This document shows, piece after piece, positions 12,879 to 25,770 of a stretch of DNA of 64,000 bases. The notes under the pieces are model-generated. The model saw only the letters and a list, made by a program, of their open reading frames with translations. It did no database searches and was not told where the DNA came from. A program made the position numbers and the translations under genes. Origin of the DNA: Selaginella tamariscina. Its lineage: Eukaryota > Streptophyta > Lycopodiopsida > Selaginellales > Selaginellaceae. The DNA lies in contig PUQB01000442.1 in assembly GCA_003024785.1 (NCBI GenBank), forward strand, positions 124,001-188,000. The letters run 5' to 3'. Each line of letters begins with the position of its first letter. Position 1 is the first letter of the stretch.

Positions 12879-13172
12879 ATGGTGAGATCCAGAGTGTGGT
12901 ATATACTCGCGATCATACTCGTACATATGTTAGTCAACGTACGCAGTGAATGCAACCGTGCCGAGATATACGAGAAGTGCGTACCGTGCGTACAGTACGG
13001 TACGGTGATGCAGAAGCCAAGCCGCAGCTGCTGCAAGTCTGTACGGACAATGAAACCGGAGTGCCTGTGCAGTATGTTGATTGCAACCAAGGGAGCCAAA
13101 GCAAACGCTACCATGCAGACTTACATCAAGACGTGCAAGCTCTCCGTTCCTCCCAAGTTTAAGTGCACCTAG
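12879..13172 (+). CDS. Small secreted cysteine-rich protein, nsLTP/8-cysteine type
   Basis: A 97-aa protein with a hydrophobic leader (residues about 6-21, signal peptide ending near 23) and nine cysteines at 25, 34, 37, 51, 52, 62, 64, 86 and 96. Omitting C37 gives the eight-cysteine order C-C-CC-CxC-C-C of plant lipid-transfer and related seed/tapetal proteins. Such proteins bind lipids in the apoplast; no substrate can be named here. The ATG follows AGTAAG in good context and directly precedes the signal peptide, so I chose it over the longer upstream frame. The frame is intact, unlike the genes on either side. The extra cysteine and short C2-CC spacing make subfamily assignment unsure. 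Confidence 0.75.
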   Translation: MVRSRVWYILAIILVHMLVNVRSECNRAEIYEKCVPCVQYGTVMQKPSRSCCKSVRTMKPECLCSMLIATKGAKANATMQTYIKTCKLSVPPKFKCT

Positions 13173-13538
13173 AAAGGCTTTTAAGTAGTTAGTGTATATA
13201 TATGTTTTTCCATGTTCTTAATCTACATGTTGCTTTATCGAAGCTTTTGTACTTAATGCGCTCTACATTTTATATACATTTCTATGTATGTATACAGTGT
13301 GTGTGTGTGTGTGTGTGTGTGTGTTAAATTAAAGAAGTTTCTGTTGTCTTTGGGACATGTGTTTGATCAGCTCCTGCCTCCCTCTCTCTCTCTCTATATA
13401 TATATCTGCGTGTGTATCCCTCTCTCTCTCTCTCACACACACGCACACACAAGTTTCAGTGCACCAAAATAAGAATTGCAAGTTATCTATGTCCATTGTT
13501 CCTTGTTAAAGCTTTAGTGCTCTCTCTCTCTCTTTCTC

Positions 13539-13572
<34 letters not shown>

Positions 13573-13676
13573 ACACACACACAAAGTTTCAGTGCACCAA
13601 ATAAGAATTGTAAGTATATATATGTGGGTGTATATATATCTATGTTCAGTGTTCCTTGTTAAAGCTCTCTTTCTCG

Positions 13677-13750
<74 letters not shown>

Positions 13751-13755
13751 GTAGA
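13173..13755. repeat. Microsatellite spacer with a duplicated segment
   Basis: GT, CT and CA tracts alternate. A unique segment containing AAGTTTCAGTGCACCAAA and GTTCCTTGTTAAAGCT occurs twice (about 13,450-13,517 and 13,583-13,666), each copy flanked by CT and CA tracts. This indicates a duplication mediated by the microsatellites. The ORFs here are low-complexity artefacts. Confidence 0.85.
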
Positions 13756-16317
13756 ATGGGGGGGAAACTGACATGTTTACAAGTGAAGGTGCGATATAAA
13801 AGCACAACACAAGTACAGGGAGAACAAAGAAGACCTTGGGACATTGCTGCTGCTCTTAAACAATGTAGCAAAACAAAGGACCTGGAAGGCGGGAAGAAAC
13901 TACACGAGGAAGCAGTTGCAGGCAGACACAACACGAACAAGTACGTATCTTCTGCATTGATCACAATGTACACAAAATGTAGGAACATGATTCTTGCCCG
14001 TCAAGTATTTGATAACATGCTACAGCGAGATGTGGTTATCTGGACTGCGCTCATCCTGGGATACGTAGAGAATGGGGAAAGCTCAGTAGCTATGGAGTTA
14101 TTCTCTAGTATGGATTGTGAGCCGACTCATGTTTCATATCTTGCTGTTTTGAAGGCATGTACAAGCTTGGCTGTCTCAGACAAGCAGTTATATCTTTTGA
14201 AAGGGCTAGCCCTTCACGAACAGCTTAAGGAGCGTGGGTTCTCTTCTAACATACTTGTGGCAAGCGCTTTGGTGGAAATGTATAGCAAATGTGGGAGCAT
14301 GCACCATGCAAGAGAGACGTTTAATGGGATGCCTCGTAAGGATGTGGTTATCTGGACTTCACTTATTTCGGGATACGTAGAGAATGGGCAATGCTTAGAA
14401 GCTATGGAGTTGTTCAGTAATATGGACTGTGAACCGAATTCGTTCACATATGTCGCTGTGCTTAAGGCGTGTACAGGGTTAGGAAAGAAAGCCGGTCTAC
14501 ATAAGGGTATAGTCATTCACGAACAGATAAAGGAGCGTGTGTTAGATAGTAACATAGTTGTGGCGAACTCGCTGGTGGACAGAAAAAATGCTTAACAAAA
14601 AAAAAACTCGGGAGGTCTTCCAAAGGATGGGAAAGAAGGATGTTGTCACATGGAACTCTCTCATTCTAGGATATGTGGAGAATGGGGAAAGCTCAGTTGC
14701 TCTAGAGTTATTCACGAGTATCGACTGCGAATGTACTCGTGCTACATATCTTGCTGCGATCAAGGCGTGCGCAGCTTTAGCTAGTGAGAGAGAATCAGAA
14801 AGAGATATTTGTCTTGAGAAAGGCATGGGAATCCACAAACAGGTGACAGAGAACCGATACGATTCAGATATAGCTGTAGCAAACAGCTTGTTAGACATGT
14901 ATAGCAAGTGCGGGAGCATGCAGCGTGCCAAGACGGTCTTCGACGGGATGGTGTTGAAGAACGTTATTACGTGGACCTCTCTCATGATGGGATACCTGGA
15001 GAAAGGGGAAAACTCGAGGGCTCTGGAAGTGTTTGCGAGTATGGACTGTGAACCAAACGCTGTTACATATGTTGCTGCACTCAAGGCATGTGGAGGCTTG
15101 AAAGAAGCAGAGAGGGAGTTTTGTTTGAGTATTCATGAACAAGTGAAAAACCGAGGATATGATTCTGACTTAGTAGTGGCAAACACTCTGGTGGATGTGT
15201 ATTGCAAGCGTGGTGAGATGCAGCGTGCTATGGAGGTTTTTAATAAGATGGTGTACAAGAATGTTGTTACATGGACATGTCTCATTCTAGGATACATTGA
15301 AAACGGGGAACATCATCGAGCTTTAGAGTTATTCACAAGCATGGACTGTGAGGCGGACTCTTTCGCATACGTTGCAGCTCTTAAGGCATGTGGAGGGCTT
15401 GAGAAACCACTTGAGAAGATAACTGAGATTCATAAGCAACTCAGGGACCGCGGATGCGATTCTGATATATTTGTAGGAAACACTCTGGTGGATGTGTATT
15501 GCAAATGCGGGAGCGTACATATGGCCAGGGATGTGTTTGAGGGGATGACTCGTAAAGATGTTGTTTCATGGAATGCACTCATACAAGGATACGTGGAGAA
15601 AAGGGAAAGCTCAGTAGCGCTAGATTTGTTCGTGAGGATGAACTGTGAACCAAACTTTGTCACTTATGTAGCGATACTCAAGGCGTGTGGGGTTTATCTG
15701 CGTTACCGTCCGGTAAGTGGATTCATAGCGAGATATGCAGGCTTGGACTCGAGCAAGAGCGCGTGGTGGGAAACGCCTTGGTGGACTTGTATGGGAAGTG
15801 TGGATGCATATCTGCAGGTGAGGAGTTTTTTAATAGTATGCAAACTCAAGATATGGTTACATGGAATGCATTGATAGCAGGATATAGCTTACTTGGTGAG
15901 ACATCTCAGGTGTTTAGTACAGTAATGAAGATTCATGAAGGTGGTTTACAAATGGATGGTATTACGTTTATATGTATTTTAACAGCTTGTAGCCACGCAG
16001 GTAGTGTAGAAGAAGGTAAGAAATGCTTCGAGTCTATGGCTAAGTACGGTGTTAATCCGAGTTTAGAACATTATAATTGTATGGTAGACATGTTGGGGAG
16101 AGCTAACAGGTTAGAGGAGGCAGTGTCGTTTGTTAAGAGTATGCCTATGAAAGGTGACAGTGTTACATGGAAGAGTTTGCTGGGCTCGTGCAGGAAATGG
16201 CGGGAGTATGGGGTGGGGAAAGCTGCTTTTGATGAATTAGTGGCTGAGAAGACGAAAGATGCAGATACGTATGCGTTGATGCGTGAAATATATGGCAGCT
16301 TGAGTATAGGTGAGTAG
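13756..16317 (+). pseudogene. PLS-class PPR protein gene with two frame breaks
   Basis: Organelle RNA-binding pentatricopeptide-repeat protein, single exon, about 850 codons across three frames: 13,756-14,580, about 14,590-15,690 and about 15,690-16,317. About 22 repeats run as P-L-S triplets, e.g. VVANTLVDVYCK, DVVTWNSLILGYVENGE and TYVAALKACGG. The last repeats lead into a partial E domain (VTWKSLLGSCRK) and there is no DYW deaminase, so a site-recognition role in organelle RNA editing or processing is inferred. The first break is in the poly-A region near 14,583-14,610, where a MYxKCG segment is also missing. The second is in GTGTGGGGTTTATC near 15,690, where one more G restores ACGGLSALPSGKW. 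Either a decayed gene or assembly errors. A stop (TAG) at 16,315-16,317 ends it. Confidence 0.85.
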
Positions 16318-19300
16318 ATGCTATATACACATGTGTAGTTGTGTTTCTCTGTTCGTATGTGCACACACACACACAAACGTGGTATTAAAATTTAAATTAT
16401 CTGTGTAATGTTTAATAAGGATATTCATGTAAATAAATTTTTACCTTGCGAATGCAAAATGTAATTTCTAAAATTTCAGAATATATAAATATATGTAATC
16501 GGCTGATGTCATATTATAGAAGGGAAAATCAAAGACGTGGTCCCGTATGGCTTTAGGAGTTGTTCAAGTTAGAAGACGTGTTATATACCACATGCAGATG
16601 AGGGGAATCTAAAATCTAAATTTAAGTTGTCTAGCTCATGATATGTATGCGAGCATGTGTGTGTTTGTGTGTGTGTTACATTCTTACATTGTACGACTGG
16701 GTTGTGAGATATGCATGGATGGGCACAAATCACAAAGTCCTGAGTCTCAAGAGGCCGTCCAACATGCAGCTGTTATTACTAATTAATTAATTAATTAATT
16801 AATAACTAGCAATGTTCATTAAATATGATTTAACATTGTAAATAAATCTTTAGAAAATGTATGTTTATTTTGTTTACATTAATTTATGATAAAGTTAAGT
16901 AAAAAACTAAATTATAATGTAAAAGTGAACTTAGAAAAAATCAAAGAATAGCAAAATAATAAGAATATTCTATAATATTTAAGAAAATTCTTAAACCTTA
17001 AACAGAAACACACACACACACATATATAGTAATTACATATAGAAATAATTTTTTTTCCTGCACTTATGTGTGAATTTCAACTGTAGTCATCGTTCGATCA
17101 CCAAAGCAATTGTTTTGTATCTCATTATCAACCTTAATGTTTAACATGCACATGAATCCCCTTATATCATATAAGTCATCACCTAGTGAATTAATAAAAT
17201 CAAGTGACAAGATGAAGTGAAAATAACTCATGCCTTTATCACCTTGAGTAAGTTGTAACTTGGTAAGTATTTATCTTTTGTTGTCATAAGTAAGTTATAA
17301 CTTAGGCACCTCTTCTCCTTTGTAATAGAAGATAGTTTATAACATGGGCACATGATCTTCTTTGGAGGTTTGACAGAATTAATTATGTCAACAATAATCT
17401 CCATGCATGCAACACTACAGTATTATTGAGGTGTCACCCTCTTCAACTATATCCTCTTGCTTGATAGTGAACGCTCTTTGGGAAAGGAGACATTCATGTA
17501 GTAGTGGCATCTCCTTGTTTAGGTGTGGTGTCAACAACAAATAACAACGTGGCTGAAATAGAAGTGTCTTGTGTTTTTTCCTTTTTGGTAATTTAAAGTA
17601 TTAAAGAATAGGTATGTTTATTTGAGCATAGGCCAAGTACGTTATTTTGGTTTTGAGGCACATGTTTAAAAGTAAATTCTGGTGTATAATATGCAACGGA
17701 GAACTCAATTGAACATTTAATAACATAGTTCACAAGAGGGCTATGCATTTCATTTTGCAATTGGAGTTCTTTAAGGCAACTGAGCAATGGCAAGAACAAA
17801 AGACATGGGGAGGCACTAGTAAAACAGGTTGTGGGTGCCACCACAGGGATTCAAATTATTTTTTATGCAGCTTTACTAAGCGTGGAGGCAACTTTGTAAC
17901 AAGGGCGTCTCGACAATTACATTCCCAACAAGAAAAGAAATCCGGAGGTTAAAGAATTGAAAGCAGGGACACCTTTAAAAAGATAATCATCCTTGGGACA
18001 TCTAGTATGACAATGATTTGCCCATCGGAATCAAGTTTAGTGATAGTCCTCAATCGTGTAATAAGTGGATTTTGAAGGAGCATATGAAGGCAAGATTCAT
18101 GGAGTTAAAACTTAGGTGCATGCAAGGGATGGGTTGGAGGGCAACCCTTCTAGGTATGGCATTCACAGTGGACATATGTATGGCCAACATGGAAGAGTAA
18201 TATGTTTAGTGTGGTGTATATAATTTTCATTTAAAGTATTAACGAACATGATTATTTATTTGGGCATAAGGCATGTAAATAACCGCTTCAAAGATCTAGC
18301 ATATGTGTTATATATATTAATTAGGACATCAGTTTTTGTTTCGAGGCAGATGCATGAAAGTAAATCCATGTGTATAGTATGCAGTATTAAACCAAATTAA
18401 TATATGCTACAATGGCAGCGTGTTATATATCCGCGAACAAGAGATTAAGTGCTTGCATTTAGAAAATTAAAGTCACACAAAGTATTGTTGGCATGTCTAG
18501 GTTGAATGACCAAATAGTGCAAAGGCTTCTAGACAACTTATTTCTTGTATATTTATGCATTTGAATTCCTATAAAGGATTTACATATCTTCAATGGAGTA
18601 CGAAGCCTTTGAATTCCTAGAGAGAATTTTTGTTTCTTTGAGGAAATATGATTATAAGGTACAGGGTAAAGTGTTGCACATGCAAAACATATATTGATTC
18701 ATACTTTTGCACTATAGTTTTTTCTCATAATCTTTGTGATGTCTAAATACCTAAAGCACAACATGTAAGATGGGGTGTCGACTTCTCATTTTGTGAATGA
18801 GTTCCTTGATGAATTAATCAAGAGTCTTCATGTAAAAATAAATGAGAAGGAGGCATTGGCAACATGTATAAGGGTTGTCATTTAAGACCAAAGGCACAAG
18901 ATTTAGGAGAAGCTTGAGGAGATTAGCCAGTAGAAAGAGAAGAGGTTGAGGAGTAGTACTATCAAATAAGGTAGTTGGTGGAGAGAGCGAATGGGTTATA
19001 GGAGAACCTTGAAAAACATATTTAGCACAAACAAGAGTTGGAGGAGATTGTTAAGCAACTGAAGAGGGTTGTGCAATTTCTTAGTGACAAGGTGGAGAAA
19101 CTAAGGTTACAAAGTTTAGTTGTCAATATATAATATTATGTTAGTTTGCATTGTGGTTGGTGTTTTCTCATTTACTTATATATTCGCCAATAGTAATGTA
19201 TGTATTATGTAGGTTTACATATATGTCGGCGACATTTGTTGAGGTTCGCTTGTGAACCTTTAGATATGTTCCCTTTAATTAGTTGAAGTTGTCAAATTCT

Positions 19301-19479
19301 AGCCTTAGGGGTTTTTGCTTAGTAGAGCACTCGTGTTCACCTTTGACGAACACTCATGTCCTCATTCTATTTGGAGAGGGTGAAACTAGCTTTAATCAAT
19401 TGGCATATGTATCACCATTAGTTTTGATGATTATGAACTCAAAAGTATATATCACCTAACCAATTATTCATGAGTTATA
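16318..19479. other. AT-rich intergenic DNA, no gene recognised
   Basis: Contains a (TTAA)n run at about 16,777-16,802 and a CA tract near 17,009. Short frames at 17,743-17,952 and 18,018-18,200 match nothing I recognise. A degenerate, frame-broken Glu/Lys-rich stretch at about 18,840-19,120 could be an old coiled-coil fragment. Confidence 0.6.
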
Positions 19480-20180
19480 AGTGAAATTGGCAAGATGAAT
19501 CCCACTAATAAGCTAGGTAGTTGAGTGAACAAGTTTGGTTGGTTGCATGGGGAAGATATAGATGGTTTTGCAAGATTAATCTTTCAAAGATTTTGTGAGA
19601 TTAATCCTTCAAAGGTAAAACATGGCCTCTACATCCAGAGGGTATTAAAACAAGGTGGGATAAATCTTGCCAACTTAAAAATTTGAGATTATGATGTCAG
19701 ATCTATAGAGGATAGAATGGATGTCAGTAAGAATGTAAGATTATAGAAAGTAAACAAACGACCTTCATGAGATAAATTCCAATGATGTAAATGGATAAGT
19801 TATTATTGTCCATTAATTTTAGTGACATATAACCCGCTAATGTAGATGAATGAGTTATTATTGTCTATTTAATTAGATAAATCCCATTGAATGTATCAAG
19901 TCTAATCAAGCACTAAATAGATCAAGATAAATCCCACATATTATGGTGAATGATTTTAGTATACTCAGGCACTAGGCACCTGGCTTGGTTCATTAGCAGG
20001 ATCAAGCTTCATTAATAAATGGATAAATCTGACTAGAGTATGGTAAGCTAGTTTAAGCTGACTTTTTATATTTGCATGATAAATCTTGCTAATACAGAGG
20101 AGGCCAGTTCAAGTTGGCTCAGAGAATCGCCATGTTCCATTCAATGGGATAAATCTTGTTGAATGGATCATGTTCCTTTA
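19480..20180. repeat. Decayed copies of the GGGATTAATCCC palindrome
   Basis: The words GGGATAAATCTTG, GATAAATCCC, AGATTAATC and GATGAATCCCAC recur at least ten times at irregular spacing of about 25-100 bp. Most differ from GGCGGGATTAATCCCGCC by C-to-T or G-to-A changes at CG positions, as expected of an old methylated copy. Relationship to the fresh arrays is inference. Confidence 0.5.
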
Positions 20181-21402
20181 TGAAACATCAGGAATATTTG
20201 TGAATATTTTGAAATATTTAAGTCAAGAATGAACACACACACAACAATAACAAATGCGCTTACTTGTGGATTCATCTACAGCCATGCCTCAATTGATTCT
20301 ACACCCACCGCCTAACAAACACACATGCCGCCTCACCCCAAAGCAAACACACATGCCACGCATGTGACCCCTCACCACATTCCTCAAAAAATATGATTTA
20401 GGGTCATCAGGTTTGGTGTTCTAGGGCTTGGGAACACATTTTTGGAAGGTAATCCATGCCCCACCGTACCGCACATTATTGTCCCCGACAATAATGTGCC
20501 ATGAGCCATGGCCATTAGTCACATATGGATTGGTTTTTGGGTTTAGGGTTTTTATGGTATATTCATTCCCGCTCCCAGCATTTTGAGAACGGCCATCCGC
20601 ATGGACAGTTCCCAAATGGAAACGTGCCCGGTGACCTTGGTTGCATTGAAACCCTAAATTAATTTAGGATTTTAGGGAATTACAATTTAGGGAATGGTTT
20701 AGGGTTTCAACAAGGTTCAGTCTGGGGTCTAGAGTTTATAGATCCATTATTCACACACTTTTAGCGCTACTCTCTATGCACCCACTTGTTGCACCATTGT
20801 TCACACACACACACTTGTAGTGTAATTGTCCATACGCAAGCTATCACACTTGTAACACCATTGCCTATACACTTGTAGAGACACATGCTTACTTGCAACA
20901 ACCCACTATCCACAATGTTTAAGAATATAAAGAAAACAATTATATATTGCTTATATATATTATCAACATTATATCTTTTCTTATGTGTAATGTGTGTGTG
21001 TAGAGATTATATGACTACAAGTGTGTGTGGGCCGTTACAATGGCACTACAAGTGATAATGACACTACATATTTATACAAATGTGTGTGCGCTTAAGCATT
21101 TTAGGGTTTAGGGGTTTAAGGTTTTGTGGTGTGTCTACACATAGTCGTTGTCCACACTCTCCACACACACTAGTGCTACAATGTGTGTGGATGGTGTGTA
21201 ATTACAAGTAAGTGTGTGTGTGGATAGTGGCTGATGTTAATATGTATGACATACATTAACTATTGTAATAAATTAATGTTTTATTAACATTCTTAATTTT
21301 GTGTTGAGTCAAGCTCATGTTAGATATATGTGTTGAGTTCATTATATTCTTATAGTTATGCGCATGTATATTATGTATAAATATTAGTTATAAAATTATT
21401 TA
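20181..21402. other. Intergenic; short TTTAGGG-like and CA/GT tracts
   Basis: Several TTTAGGG/CCCTAAA words occur near 20,540, 20,650-20,710 and 21,100-21,120, without a clean tandem array. GTGTGTGG/ACACACAC words are frequent. No gene seen. Confidence 0.6.
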
Positions 21403-21562
21403 TGTGAGAGTTCAGAATATAGAAATATGTACATTCATTAGTTCAAGAACCCTAACCTATATACAAGAGTGAGTGGTCTAGATTGAAACCAATCCAACAG
21501 TTATCAAAACCCACTATGCTAATAATAGTATATGCACATGCAGTCATACACATGGATCTTCA
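21403..21562 (-). repeat. 3' LTR of the minus-strand gypsy element
   Basis: About 160 bp, TG...CA bounded on the plus strand (TGTGAGAG to GGATCTTCA). It aligns along its length with 25,913-26,052 but with many substitutions and small gaps. Confidence 0.75.
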
Positions 21563-21591
21563 TCCCCTCTTCTTGAAAGGATGTAAGTTAG

Positions 21592-24460
21592 TTAGGGTTC
21601 TTTGGTAGATGGGCTCGAATTTGGAGGAAGATCAGAAGGAGGCACTGGTGGATTTATAGGCGGCACAACTTGTTCCCATTGCATAAAATGCTTCAATTGT
21701 TGCACATGTACAATCTCCAGAGGATCGGGTTGAATGTCGTGTCGAACCTCATAAATTTGCGGCCCTACTTGCCGTAGCACTCGATACGGTCCTTTCCATT
21801 AAGGATGAAGACTCTTAACTAAACCATGTACCATAAGCTTGGGAAAACGAAACCAACACCAGTTCATCAACCTTATACTCCACATGAGGACAATGGTGCG
21901 AGTTGTAGCGTTGTTGTTGTCCTACTTGTACGTGGCCCAAGTGTTCTGCTGACTCCGCACGAACCAATGGAAGAATGCTCGTCAGATACCAATCCCATGG
22001 CCTAGCATCAGCAGCTCGCGATAACTGAGAAGGCAGACCCAACTCCGTTGGCAACACTGGGTCATGACCATACAAGAGCTTCTATGAGGAAGTACTAACG
22101 GAACTTTGTACTCCAATGACATAAGCATATCGGAGAGACAGAAAATAACCATCCCAATCCGAATGTTGAAAGTTCACATACTTCATAATCATCCCTTGAA
22201 AGTTCTAACGAGCCATTCCACCAAACCATTTGTCTGAGGATGATAAGCACTTGTGAAAATGCGGTGTATCCTTAGTCGAGACATCAAAACATGAAATGCC
22301 TCAGCCATAAATGCAGGACCATTGTCCAAGAGAATTCACTTCAGACAAGAATGTTGAAACACGACCCGATTAAGGAGAAACTGACCAACAGCAGAAGCAG
22401 TCGTAATAACAAGAGCACCAACTTCTACCCCAACGAGTTAGGTAGTCAGAAGCAATAATAACATACTCGTTGCCAGCAGTCAACCGCAGAAAAAGTCCCA
22501 TCAGATAAAATGCCACCAAATCAAACGGATGAGAAATTGCAATTGACTCCAATCGTCCCTTTGAAGTACACGGGGAGAGTATTGCGAGCTTGGCACCACA
22601 CACAACTACACACATATCAAATCACATCTCTTCGCAACTCTAGCTAATAGAAAATCTGCGTAGCTTCTCAATCATATGACGAAGTCCCATGTGCCCGCCG
22701 AGAATAAGAGAGTCATGGTAAGCATGGAGGAAACGTGGAATAAAGATCAAAGGCACTACCAACCATAAATGATCATCTGGATCAGTCCCACAAAATAAAG
22801 AAGGTCGTCCTGAATACGATATTGCGAATGTAAATGCCTGAAAGGCAAGTCATCAACAAGTGATTCAGGATTCTCAAACCCATCACAAAGCCTTCAAATC
22901 CACGATTCAACCTTTTGAACTTCCCGAACCTCATCCAAAGACGGCAAATCTGGAACAACTGGCTCCTTAGGGATAGAAGAAAATAAAGAAGGTGGAAGAG
23001 GAACTCAAGAAAGAGCATTAACATCAGCCATGGAACTCCATGGGCGATGAACAACCTCGAAGTCGTAAATTTGAAGCTTGTCCACCGAGCAGTACGACCA
23101 TCAAATTCTTCTGCTTCAACAACAAAGTGACCGTGCATGGTCGCCTTCCAAAAACGTCTAAGAACCATGCAAGTAGGCATGGAGCTTCTTAAAACCCCAA
23201 ACTGCTTCTAGACGCTCCTTTTTTGTAGTGGAGTAGTTCACCTTTGTTGGTTGCAATGTACGGCTGATGTACGCAATGGGATGTCATTGGCCAGGGACAC
23301 TCGTACTCTCCTACTCCAAAACTGGAGGAGTTGTTAACAACTCTTTGAGATCTGTAAATGCCTGCTTGCAATCCTTAAACCAAACAAAAGAAGTCATTAA
23401 AGACTTCAGCAATGCCTGCAATGGTGCAGTACGATCTGAAAGATGATCCACAAAAACGATCTAAATATTGTACCTTGCCAAGAAAGCGTTGCACATCATT
23501 CACACACTTCGGTGTAGGAAACTTCAAAACTGTAACTAGTTTGTCATGATCGACTTGCAAACCTTCACGTGAAATGCGATAACCTAAATAAGTGGTGTCC
23601 TTAAATTGCTTCAACTTTAAATCAGCTCTCCGCAGCCGATCCAAAACTTTACGTACATCACCGACATGTTCCTCCCACATTCCATCTTAATGGATTAAAA
23701 CATTATTGATGAAGTTAGCAGTCACCTTAGGCATATCGCAGAGAACCTCGTCCATCATATGTTGGAAGCCACTAAGGTATTGCTCAAACTAAAAGCCATC
23801 ACCAAGAACTCATACAGGCCAAATGGTGTTCGAAAAGCAGTCTTGGAATGTCCTTGTTAGCCATTAGAACTTGTCAATATCTAAAGGCGAGATCTAACTT
23901 GGTAAACCAACGATTCCACCCCAGTTGATCTAAAAGATCTGTAGTATGAGGAAGTGGGTACACATCTGAAATAGTTACATTATTTAATGGGCGATAGTCG
24001 ATGCAGAATCAAATGCTCCATCCAGCTTTGTCATAAGATGAGGTTTGCACGCCCAAGGACTTCGAGATTTTCAAATAACACCTTTCTTCAAATCTCCTTA
24101 ACATTTTCTCGTAAAATCTTGAGCTTCTTTGGTGACCGATGCCGAACAAGCACCTTAATCAGCCTAGCATTCCCAGTTGGAATAGGGTGGCGTGTCATAA
24201 TCTTGGCCCGAGATGACAAGTCGAAGTTGAAAAGATTAGCATACTTCTTCTTGAGTTGACTAACGACTGCAACACGACGATAATTTGATGGATCCAGAGA
24301 GGGAAATGAGGAACATGAAAAGAAGATGATTGGAAATAAGGGTGAAACAAAAATGATGGAAGTAGATGGACGAAGTGGATATAAGTAAGAGAAATGAAAA
24401 AAAGATGAGGGAGAGTCAAATAGGGGGAAACTTTTTAAAGTTACACTTGACATGATTGCG
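21592..24460 (-). pseudogene. Gypsy pol remnant (RT, RNase H, integrase)
   Basis: Minus-strand pieces in order: RT start IPTGNARLIKV and SPKKLKILRENV (about 24,090-24,250); RT/thumb GYRISREGLQVDHDKL and VQRFLGKVQYLDRF (about 23,440-23,620); RNase H remnants (about 23,190-23,370); integrase core AGNEYVIIASDYLTRW (about 22,430-22,490); integrase C-terminus LRQVGPQIYEVRHDIQPDPL ending at the stop near 21,592. Multiple stops and frame shifts; not functional. Confidence 0.8.
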
Positions 24461-24724
24461 AGTTAACCAATCCATATCAAGAATAAAGTAAAAAACTTGA
24501 CTTGGCACCACCCACAAAGATTGAAGCTTAAGCTCATGATTGTCCACACGAACAACAATGTCAACTTCATCATGTGAATAAGCATGAGTGTATCCATTGC
24601 TGTACAGAATGAAGACTGGTTCTATCACACGACACAAATGAAGACTGCAACATGTAGCAACAGATTGAAAAATAAAGGACAAACTCGAACCTGTATTCAC
24701 AAACACTAAAAGTAAAAAGAACAT
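24416..24724 (-). pseudogene. Gypsy aspartic protease remnant
   Basis: Retropepsin-like segment: VFVNTGSSLSFI near residue 8 and ILDMDWLTRNHVKCNFKK near the C-terminus. The active-site Asp-Thr-Gly appears as Asn-Thr-Gly, so this copy would be catalytically dead. A G-to-A change in the Asp codon explains it. Confidence 0.7.
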
Positions 24725-25088
24725 GGAATGTGATTAAATTGAGCTTGAAAAGTGAAGACCGGATGAACTGGTGCTAAGTGAACCCCTTGATGATACTCCT
24801 GAAAAAAAAATGGAAGGATCATTAATTTATTCGCATGGGGACCCTTCTCTACTTGTGCAATTTGTTATTTCCCGGAAGATCCACCGCATCAAGACCTTTT
24901 ATTGCAGCAGCACCAATTAGACGTTGTTGACGCCAAGGCCTCCACTCCAGAAATGGGGATGCCAATCGGGAAACTGTTAACAACGCCAATATGTGTGTCC
25001 AACCTCATCACATGCCCAACAACGAACTGCACATCCACGCCCTCATCCATAAGCCCAACCTTATGCTGGTACATGAGTAGCAACAGCA

Positions 25089-25770
25089 TCAACCTCCATT
25101 GGAGCAAGACCATCCCACATGAAATGGAACAAGAAAATGTGAAGTTGCAAGTGGGAGAGGTGATGACTCATATCGTTGTGCTAGCCTTAAAGCATCGTCA
25201 AGAGTCACTGGAGTTAGTGCATGCACTTGATGAAGTGCTGGCCACAACATACCTAACTTGATGCGTTCCGACATGTCAGGCTCTGTACGTAGCAAAAGGC
25301 TCCAAAAGCAAATACCAAACTGCATCATCGATTTAGATGGCTCTTGACGAATACGATGTAACTACTGAAAAGCATCATCACAGTCGTCCGCATTTTCAAA
25401 TGCACGTTTAAAAATCTCTGGAAAAATACTTCAATCCACACGAGTTGCAACATCCAGACCATTGTACCATTGCAATGCCGTCCCATGTAAACAAGTAGGA
25501 AACTCACGCAAACACTGAGCACCATCCCATGAATGATATGTGACAACCACGGTGAAGTGGTCAAACCAATGATACACATCATCCCTATGATTTCCATGAA
25601 AGAAATCCAGCCAAACGCGAGGATTTGCAACATGAACAGGAGGAGGAGTACCATGAGCTGTGAATGCCGCCATCAATTGAGAGTGATTGTTTAGTTGCAT
25701 TCACATGGCATCTAACAACTGCATGAGTAATTGTTCCACAGACGAAGAATTTGCCTGTTGTGCATCCATG
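25089..25770 (-). pseudogene. Gypsy gag remnant
   Basis: Overlapping frames carry a Retrotrans_gag-like core: NPRVWLDFFHGNHRDDVYHW, then QCLREFPTCLHGTALQWYNG, then a C-terminal part with SERIKLGMLWPALHQVHALT and LDDALRLAQRYE. At least two frame changes are needed. Confidence 0.75.

Noticed and set aside
13412..13771. 119-aa and 86-aa frames before the PPR gene
   Set aside because: Translated CT/CA microsatellites; no conserved residues.
20530..20712. Telomere or interstitial telomeric array
   Set aside because: Only scattered TTTAGGG words with irregular spacing; not a tandem array. The two units at about 36,666-36,686 are likewise too few.
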